From Brachionus koreanus (lineage: Eukaryota > Rotifera > Eurotatoria > Ploima > Brachionidae): DNA of 14,553 nt. The stretch covers positions 63,807 through 78,359 of the forward strand of contig PJRA01000288.1 in assembly GCA_016987375.1 (NCBI GenBank). Direction: 5' to 3'. The translations under genes and the position numbers were made by a program. The first letter of the stretch is position 1; each line of letters opens with the position of its first letter. The notes below the pieces were generated by a model. It was not told the origin of the DNA. It was given only the letters and a program-made list of their open reading frames with translations, and ran no database searches. Positions 1-8,700 of this stretch are shown one piece after another.

Positions 1-257
1 TTTAATTATTTTAAGGTATCAAAAATAATTAAATAAAGTGATCAAAAATTTTTGGAGATCATTTAAGTAATTATAGAGATCGTTTAAATTTATCCCTTTT
101 TTATCCTCCTTCTTTACTTAAACACTCATTATTAAGTTATTTAACTAAACCAAGTAAATTAATTTATCTTTCAAGAACGGACTATAAGAAAAAAAGAATA
201 TATTTTTAACAAGAGCAAGAAACTTTCAAAAAGTTCTATATTTCTTATGTAAAGTTC
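1..257. other. AT-rich DNA, no feature seen
   Basis: No ORF, RNA gene or clear repeat recognised on either strand. Confidence 0.6.
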
Positions 258-1212
258 CTAAAATTTTTTTTTTCGGCTAGGGGGTCTGAAACTTTAGAGT
301 CTTATACATATAAAGTATATATTATTTAAGGTTATTTATCTCAAAATTTTATTTAACTAATTTACTCGATCGACACATTTTATGATAGAGAATTAAATGC
401 TCTATATTCTGAGCTGGATATCTTGAAAAAAAAAGTTTTTTCGGAATCTACTTTTTTCCAAATCATTAACCAATATTTTTTTATACATATTCCAAAATTA
501 GACAAAATTCTGAACAAAATTCTTTAGTTTTACTTTTTTTATTTATTTAGTTTAAAAATTTTTAATGTCTCTCTAATTAATTATACCAATGAATTTGTTA
601 TTTTTAAATGTTGTTGATGAGTTGACTTTGTTTTACTTGAAAAATTAATGGCTTTAGGACTTCACACTAAGGACATTGTGAATTTTCATACAAAATTTTC
701 AATACAAAAATTAAAAAATTTTATAACTTTTGTTCTAAAGGACCAAATTTGTTCTACTGTTTAAACAAAGTGAAACAACTGTTGTTTCATCTACTGCTGA
801 AGTCTGCAAAATCTCTGCAAAATTTCAATCGATATAAAAATATTGAAAATAAATCGGAATCAATTTGCAGAGATTTTGCAGACCTCCGCAGTGGGTGAAA
901 CAACAATTGTTTCACTTTGTTTCAACAGCAGAACAAATTTGGGCCTTTAGAACAAAAGTTTTAAAATTTTTTAATTTTTGTATTGAAAATTTTGTATGAA
1001 AATTCACATTGCCCACACTAAGTTGATTTCTTATAATAAGCATCAACTGACCTCGAAAATTTTCGCACTAATTTTTTAAAAATTTCTGCAGAATTTCAAA
1101 GCTTTTAGACCTCATGAAAAAGGCATAAAATTAAATAACCTTAAATAATATATACTTTATATAAGGTTGTAAAGTATCAGACACCCGTAGCCAAACAAAA
1201 AAACTTTTAGTC
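258..1212. repeat. Outer inverted repeat (about 81-bp arms), possible older MITE
   Basis: The left arm 258-338 (CGGCTAGGGGGTCTGAAACT near 274-293, then TATATTATTTAAGGTTATTT near 319-338) is the inverse of the right arm 1132-1212 (complement TGGCTACGGGTGTCTGATAC, then the same TATATTATTTAAGGTTATTT). A few mismatches and small gaps separate them. It encloses the hairpin element at 672-1013. Between the arms, 390-527 is open for about 45 codons (RELNALYSELDILKKKVFSE) without a start. I found no target duplication. Confidence 0.65.
672..1013. mobile_element. Long-terminal-inverted-repeat element (342 bp) with 9-bp target duplication, Mutator-like
   Basis: The arms 672-823 and 862-1013 are about 152 bp each and roughly 90% inverse-identical by eye, around a loop of only 38 bp. 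The ends read GACATTGTGAATTTTC and, inverted, GGCAATGTGAATTTTC. CACACTAAG flanks it directly on both sides (663-671 and 1014-1022). Long inverted arms, a terminal G and a 9-bp duplication fit Mutator-like foldback elements. It codes for nothing. Confidence 0.8.
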
Positions 1213-1344
1213 TAAAAATCAAAGGGCTTTTAGTAAGGTGCATTATTAATTACACACAATTCAAAACCTTATAACTTAGGAATGGTAAAATCAAAATTTT
1301 TTTTTATATAATCCTCATTTTAAAAAATTAAAAATTATTTTTGT

Positions 1345-1569
1345 TTTAGAGACAACAAACCGTTGTCAGCTATAGATCTCAATTTTATCTTAATAACACC
1401 CAACATCAGCAATTGTAAAAAGTTTGAAACAATTTTTTTTAACATAATTCAATGCGTCAAATTGTTGTTGTTCTGTTGTTGCTTCCCAACCTTCATCATA
1501 GACAATCTGTGCCAAAATATCTTAAAAATTAGTCTTCCATTGCTTGTGGACTATTGGAGGATTAATGTC
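1345..1569 (-). pseudogene. Possible minus-strand coding relic, unrecognised
   Basis: Reading down from 1569 gives DINPPIVHKQWKTNF, stop, DILAQIVYDEGWEATTEQQQ, FDALNYVKKNCFKLFTIADV, then two more stops. Few stops and a protein-like composition in DNA this AT-rich suggest a decayed gene or transposon piece. No family is recognised. Confidence 0.3.
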
Positions 1570-1580
1570 TTTTGATACTA

Positions 1581-1765
1581 TTTGTTTTGCAGATGAAGCA
1601 AAGTGAAACGACTGTTGCTTCACCTATTGCGTAAGTCTGCAAAATTGCCATATTGCGAATTATTTTCAATATTATTATATTGAGTGGATTTTTACAGAAT
1701 TTGCACATGTTTTGCACAATAGGTGAAACAACAGTTGTTTCACTTTGTTTCATTTGCAAAACAAA
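1581..1765. repeat. Second hairpin element sharing the core of 672-1013
   Basis: The arms 1581-1631 and 1715-1765 are inverse copies (TTTGTTTTGCAGATGAAGCA against TTTGTTTTGCAAATGAAACA), about 46 of 51 matching. Each carries the short palindrome GTGAAAC-AACTGTT-GTTTCAC (1603-1623, 1723-1743), with small changes, that is also at 770-790 and 895-915. No target duplication was found. Confidence 0.65.
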
Positions 1766-2261
1766 AGAGCTAAAAGATTTTTTACTTAATGTATTGGAAG
1801 TTTCATTCCATTTAATTTTAACATTTTCATTAAAAAAAAATTAAATTTCTTAAAAAAACTTGTTGCTTAAAAGTCATGCAATATTATCACTGAAAAAGAA
1901 AAAAAAAGTTAAATTTATTATCAGTAATTAATTAAAAAAAATCAAGAAAGTTATTTGGATCAATCCTAAAGCTAAAAAAAATTGTTTTTTTAATTAAATT
2001 TTTCAGTCTAAACAAAACACTTTATTAACCTTTTTGGAATTGGATTGAAAATAGGCTTTTTCAGGCTTCATTTTATTTGCACTTCATTTGCATTACATTA
2101 CATTTTTGATAAAATATTTAAATTAAAAAGAAAATTTTTTTATGTTTTTGTTTTAAAGTTATCAAAATTTGCGTCTTAATTTAAATTTAAAAATAAAAAA
2201 TTTAAATATTACCTTAATATAAATAAAGTTTATCCTTGAAAAAAATATTTATTTTAATAAA
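1766..2261. other. Upstream region of the receptor gene
   Basis: Presumed promoter and 5' untranslated region. It is AT-rich, with a CATTACATTACATT run at 2091-2104 and a TATAAATAAAG stretch at about 2218-2228. In DNA of this composition neither is a reliable signal. No upstream ATG lies between 2223 and 2261. Confidence 0.4.
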
Positions 2262-2794
2262 ATGAAAGATTTTAAACCTAAATATACAGTTGAGAAAAGT
2301 CAAGCCGTAAAAAACCTGGAAGCACTGTACAACGGCCAGGTTTTTGTTCCTAAATGGGTAGTTGCTTGCGGGGGCATTATAATGGCAGCATCAGTGTCAG
2401 TCTTTGTTGCTTCATTAGCCATATCAATTGATAAGAAACCGAATGGTTTGTACGAAGAAGACTGTTCAGGAAGAGCTTGTGAAACAACTCTCGGTCTTAA
2501 ATGCATCAATAAAGTGTGTCTTTGTCCTGAAAAAAAATTCTATCTTGACAACTGTCGAGATTATTCAACACACAATGAACCATGTCGTAGCAATGATCAT
2601 TGTAAGCAAGAGGAAAATTTAATTTGTGGCATAACTTTTAGATGTGAATGCAACGATGAGAATTTCTGGGACAGCAATATTAAAAAATGTGTAACCAGAA
2701 AAACATTCAATGAAGCATGTGATGAAAATCATTGCAAAACAAATCTTAATCTAGTGTGCAGTTCAGGCTTGTGTGCTTGTCAAAACAGTTCATT
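2262..2794 (+). CDS. Exon 1: start, transmembrane anchor and first cysteine modules
   Basis: The ATG at 2262 is the first in this frame after a TAA at 2220-2222, and it lies in an A-rich context. Residues 1-31 are polar with several lysines. Residues about 32-56 (WVVACGGIIMAASVSVFVAS and on) form a single hydrophobic helix followed by DKKP, which suits an uncleaved type II signal anchor. From residue 68 the chain becomes cysteine-rich, with modules such as CxxxxLGLKCINKVCLC and CKQEENLICGITFRCEC. The exon ends after TT at 2794, just before GTAATT. The frame otherwise hits a stop 2 codons later, inside the intron. The donor is phase 2 and joins in frame to 3524. Confidence 0.87.
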
Positions 2795-5700
2795 GTAATT
2801 TTTTTTGTAACTTCTAGCAAAAATGATTAAGTAAATGATCTAAATTTAAATTTCATAAAAATTTAAGAATTAATTTTTGTTTAAATTTTAAAAGTTTTTT
2901 AAATTCAAAAATTTATATGCTTAGTCCCAAGTTGAACACAGATACCGTAAACCCTTGCGATATCATACATAGAATAACTTTTGGTAATGACCACGCATTC
3001 AAAAAATGAAAATTATGAATTAAATTTGAGTTATGGTGCGGGTTCTTCAATAGTTAGGTTAACAAAAAAACTAAAAAATTAAATGAAATAATTAAAAATA
3101 TTTTTTAATTGCCTCTAATTTAATTCATAATTTTCAATTTTTAAAGTCATTTATTTCACGCATGATATCACAAGGGTTTACGGTAACAAAGGAAATAATT
3201 TTAAATAACAACTGTATTAATATTGGCCACTTCTAGTCTAAACAAAAGAAGTAACAAGACTCCTTTTGTCATTTAATCAAAATTTAATAAATAGTTTCCA
3301 AATAAAAATTTATATAAGAAAGTATAAGTGATTTAAGAAATGAGTTATTTAAGATGTTTTTTTTTTTTTCAGTTATTTTTGAAGGCTAAGCTGTTTTTTA
3401 TAACTGTTCTTTTATTATTTTATGCCTTTTATGATTTAATTTGGTGTCTAAAGCAACAAAAGAATAAATTTTAGAAAAATTCTCCAAATTTTTAACTAGT
3501 TATATATTTTTTCAATTTTTTAGTCAATACTGGAATGGATCTTTTTGTTCACCAAAAAAAACCTATGATCAAAGTTGTGCTTTATCAAATGAATGTTTGG
3601 ACTCGGAAAACACTTTATGCCTAAGCTCTAAATGTTTTTAACAACAATTTTATGCTTTAGTTATTTTTTTAAAAGTTGTGTTTAGGTTCATGCAAAAGAG
3701 AAGAGTATTTTAATAAGTATGAATCAAAATGTGTAGCTAGACTAAATGAGTTTGAAACTTGCTTCAACGATGAGATGTGCTTAAATGCAATGTTTTGTTC
3801 GATTAGATTTGGTTGTCGTTGTCCAAGATATTACTTTTATGAGAATAAAACATCAACTTGTACTCATCAATACTTATTGAATTCAAGATGTGATAAAGAC
3901 CACAATTGCAGAGAAGATTTAGGCCTGACGTGCCAAAATAACATGTGTGTTTGTTCAAATTCAGACTATACTTGGTCTCCAAATTCTTTCAAATGTAAAC
4001 TCACTTATGCTAAAACAACTTGCAACACCAACTACGATTGCAATGATTCGGAAAATTTAATTTGCCAATCAAGTACCAAATGCAATTGTCCAACTAGTTC
4101 CGTGAGTGGAATGTGCGATTGTGTGAAGCTTCATAATAACGAAACATACTGGAATGGATCAAGATGCACAGAAGCAAAGAATTATGGATCATCTTGTTTA
4201 GCCTCATATGAATGTAAACGCTTAACACTAGAAGCACCGACCGGTCAAAATGACCGGTTTTTTTTCTTTTTCTCTTCATTAAAAATTAAGAATTAAAGCT
4301 AACTAAATAAAATTTGATGTACTAGATTCACAAAGCATTTAAAGCAAGTTTTTAGTATGGGAGTATGTAAAAATTCAAGATTTAACCGAAAAAAAAGGTA
4401 TACTACCAAGAATCCCCAACCGGTCAAAATGACCGGTTTAAGCTTTTTTCATCTTTAAGTGTTTTTTTATTATCATCAAAGTGTAATTTTCGTTAGAAAA
4501 AATTAAAAAAAACTTTTTAAAATGGTTTTTAATTTATAAATTACTTTTACAAAATAATGTGTTTCAATTTTGAACATGCTTTGACTAAAAATTCATGTTC
4601 TTTGAGCCAATAATTGCATAATAATTATGTAATAGCATATGGTTGAGACATTTGACTTAAAACTTCTGATCCATCGAAGGATAAATGGTTCGAAATGAGA
4701 CAAAATCAATACACCAAAATTAGAAATAGAATAAGCTTCAACAACAAGAGTGGACCAACTTCATACGCAATAAGAAGAATTGATTCAAGTGTCTTGTCTG
4801 CTTTTTTCGTTATATTTGATCAAACAATCATCAAAACAATTATTAGCCATACAAATGAAGAGGCTGAACGAAACAAACATAGTTTTAGGTTAACTGAAAC
4901 CGAACTGCTATTGTTTATTGCCGTCCTTTTTTGTAGAGGTGTATTTTGCCCTAAAATGAGTTTAAAGCTAATGTGGTCAACAAAGTATTCAATTCCTATG
5001 GTCAGATCATTGTGTAGTCGAAACAAATTTTCCTTGATTATGAAGTTTTTAAGATTTGATAGCAAAAGTCAGAGAAAGAGCAGAGTTAAGGAGGATAAAT
5101 TTACGCTTATTAGATCGATTTGGGATCGGTTCATTAACAATTCAATTTTAGCTTACAATCCGGATAAGTATTTGACAGTAGATGAACAACTGTTGCCGTG
5201 CAAATGTCGTTGTTGCTTTATACAGTACATTAAGAGCAAGCCTGACAAGTTTGGAATCAAATTTTGGATGCTAGTGGATGTTGTGACGAAGTATGTTTGT
5301 AATGCAATTCCGTATCTTGGAAAGAATACGATGAAAAGCAAAAGTGATTTACAGGGTGAATATGTAGTTAAAAAATTAATAGAACCATTTCAGAAAAGAG
5401 GTCATTGTATTGCAAGTGATAATTATTTCAGTACGATTAAACTAGCTAGAGAACTGCTAACGCTAAAGACCCTGTTTATTGGCACAATTCAGAAGAACCG
5501 AAAAGAATTGCCAGAAATCCCAAAATTGAAACTACATGAAACAAAATTTTATGAAGACAAAGATGGGATTCTTTTGACAGTCTACCAATGTAAAAAAGAC
5601 AAAAGTGTAGTTTTAGTTAGTACAGACCATGAACAGGCTCTGGTTCCAACAACTGAATTTAATATGGAAAAAAGAAAACCAACTGTTGTATTGACTTACA

Positions 5701-8700
5701 ACACCAAAAAAGTTGGAGTTGATTCGGTAGATCAAATGAGCAGGCAATATAGTACTAGAGCTCCAACTAGAAGATGGCCAGTAGCTGTATTCTACAACAT
5801 GCTTAACCTTGCTGTTATCAACTCGTGGATTTTATACAAACAAGTTAATTTGTCGAAAATTTCGAGACAGGATTTTATAATAAGTTTAATTGAGGAAATA
5901 TTGGCTTATTCAGAAGGAGAAAAAAAAACTCCAACAACACCTTCTACAAAACGAAGAAGAGAAAGCAACCAATCACCTGTTCAACCAACAACACCAAAGT
6001 CAGCACGAAAAACATGTCAAATCAGATTATGTAATGAGAATAAGGCTGCTGAAATTTGTAGCAAATGTAAACTTTTTACTTGTGGTTCATGTACTTCGTC
6101 TAAACTTGTAACATGTAAGAATTGTGAAAAATAGTCAAGATTACCACAGCAATTCAGAAGAAACTTAAGATTAATCTTTTTTAAAAATAAAACATTGAAC
6201 AAAAAACTTTTGTATTTTTTATTTATATATGATATTATAGCAAAAACAGGTTTAGTTTTTATTAATTCTTTGCTAATTTCAATTACCGGTCATTTTGACC
6301 GGTCGGGGATTCTTGGTATAAAAAATTTCGGTGCTTCTAGTGTTAAGACAGGCAACTGTTTGTAATTCAAGCAATGTGTGTGCATGCTCAGACTATAAAC
6401 TTTTTTTCTGGAATAATTGGAGATGTGTACATAAAAGACTTTTCAACCAATCTTGTTCAAATTCAATTGAATGCCGAGACTCTCAGCTAACTTTTTGCAA
6501 TCAATCACGCTGTAAGTCTAAAATTTAAATGCAAAATGCCCAATTTTATTATTTTATTTTATTTAAAAAAAAAATATATATGCTCTTTACTTAAATCATA
6601 GGTTTAGTTGAGTTTATTGAATAAATACATAAGAAAATTAAATAGTTATACTTTTAAATAGTTTATTAAAAGGAAATTAAAAAACGATATCAATATTATT
6701 TTAATTTATAATTTAATCCAGATAAAATTTAAATTTTCTCCCAAAAAATAAATAAAATTCCCCAATTTATTAATATTATGCACAAAAAATTTAATTAACA
6801 CCAAATTAAATAAAAGAACACTAATTTTTACTCATATTTGATTAAAACTTTACTTTTTATTTAATACAAAATACCCCAATTTTTTCTCTTTGACACTGAT
6901 CAATTGAATTTTCTTTAACTAATGTAATTTGGGAAATAAAAAAATGCAGCTTTTTCTTAAAAAACAGTGGAAAATAAAATAAAATGTCTAGATCAGTCAG
7001 CATTTTAGAAAACTAATTTAATGATACAGCCGAAGACGCTGAAGCATTACCGAATGAAACACAAGTTTTAAACCCTGTTCATAAAGGCATCGAATTCAGT
7101 GAGTCAGATGTTGACGAAGAGAAACCTGTTTCAAAACGAACAAGATTGGAGGCAAACAATCTAGAAGTAATTGACAAACTAACAAAATAAAATTGTGTAA
7201 TTAATGTGCAAATTAAGAAAAAACCCTACTGGACTTGTTCAAACATATATTTTTTTATTTTATTTATTTAAATAATAATTTAAGGGCGGTGACCCTTGGG
7301 AAGTTCAGAATGGTCTAGAACCTTCTTTTCAACCCCCATGCGGTTATAGAAATGTTTAATACAATTCAAGAGATATAGTTAAGAATTTTTGTACATAAAC
7401 TTATTTACAGATTAATAAAAGATGAGAAAAGTTTAGTCTTGTTCAAAATCTAAAAAGTTATCAAAAGGTGTTTTGAATTTGTGAGTTGAGTTTGTTACAT
7501 AGTTTTGAAGGTTGTTTGTGATAAGGTCATCTTGGTCTTTTGATAAAACGAATTTTATAAATAGTTTTTTTAGCCTTGTTTCTAGTAGATCGATTTTTAA
7601 AGTTTGATGTATAGTCTCTGTCGAGGTTTTAAATGGAAAACGTCTGATTGATCGGAGGATTTTATTTTGAAAAATTTGAAGGTCTTTTGATATTCTTTGG
7701 GTGCCAGTGTTTAGAATAACGTGGGAATAGTCGAGTGTTGATCGAATTAGAGAATTAAATATTATTTTGCTCAGTTTGATCTGATTTTTTAGTTTTATCG
7801 ATTTGATTTTTTGTATCATTTTCACTTTTGGCATGAGTTTTGTTTTGATGTTTAAGAGATGTTCTCGGTAATTGAGTTTAGGATCGATTTTAATACCAAG
7901 GAATATTGGATACGGGTCAATTGGACTGTTTGAGTCATCAAGTGTAAGATGAAGATCGTATTTAGTTTTGTAGTTAGATCTGTAGCCAGTTGTCGTAAAA
8001 GTGGTATGAACTGTTTTCATTTTGTTAATCGTTAAACCGTTTGTTATACAAAAGTCGTTAATAGAGTTGATTGCTTTCTGGAGATGAAATTTGATGTCTT
8101 TCTTTTTACTTCCGGTGAACCATATGGCTAAGTCATCGGCAAAGAGAGCGTGTTGGACTTCGGGAGGGATATGTTTTGCTATGTCGCTAAAGTATATGAT
8201 AAAAAGGGTTGGAGAAATACATCCAAACTAATCTATTAGTTAAACATTTTTATATTCAAACATATATGGAAAAAATAAAAAAGAATACGTGTACGTTTTA
8301 TTAAATTTTTATTTTATTTTCACGCATTTAAAAAAAATAAATAAAAAAGAGATTAACAAGTATTTAAGAACAATTAGAACATTTCCAAATTAACACATTT
8401 CAAATGTAAATTAAAATTACAAGAACCACAAATGATAAACTTATTATCACAATTATTGGAACAAATTTTACAAGATTTCAAATTGTTTAAAAAAAAGAAA
8501 GAGTATTCTCTAACATAATCAAGCCTTCAGTAGTAAAAAAATACGACAATTGATCTTTTTTAAGACCATTTTGGTCAAATAAGCCAGTTGAAAATATTTA
8601 ACTTGTATACGATTTTGGATCGACTTTTTTAGCACTACTGTAAGTCGTCCAAAGTGTAAACGACTGTTTAGTAAAGTCATTAAATACTTGCAAAAAGTCG

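Larger units (their letters stand above)
4226..6342 (+). mobile_element. Complete piggyBac-family DNA transposon (2,117 bp) inserted at TTAA
   Basis: The left end reads TTAA-CACTAGAAGCACCG (TTAA at 4222-4225). The right end is its inverse, GGTGCTTCTAGTG-TTAA (TTAA at 6343-6346). A duplicated TTAA and terminal repeats of the CNCTAG type are hallmarks of piggyBac. Inside lie subterminal inverted repeats: a 13-bp block (ACCAAGAATCCCC) joined to a 19-bp palindrome, at 4405-4437 and inverted at 6285-6317. One transposase gene on the plus strand fills the centre. I see no internal stop, frameshift or missing end, so the copy looks recent and possibly autonomous. It lies inside exon 3 of the receptor gene, in the same orientation. 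Confidence 0.96.

Noticed and set aside
2300..2509. A 69-codon minus-strand ORF opposite exon 1.
   Set aside because: It is the shadow of a strongly supported plus-strand exon and has no protein features of its own.
6331..6528. A small independent ORF overlapping the right end of the transposon.
   Set aside because: It begins inside the terminal repeat with a non-ATG codon, and after 6347 it is plainly the continuation of exon 3.
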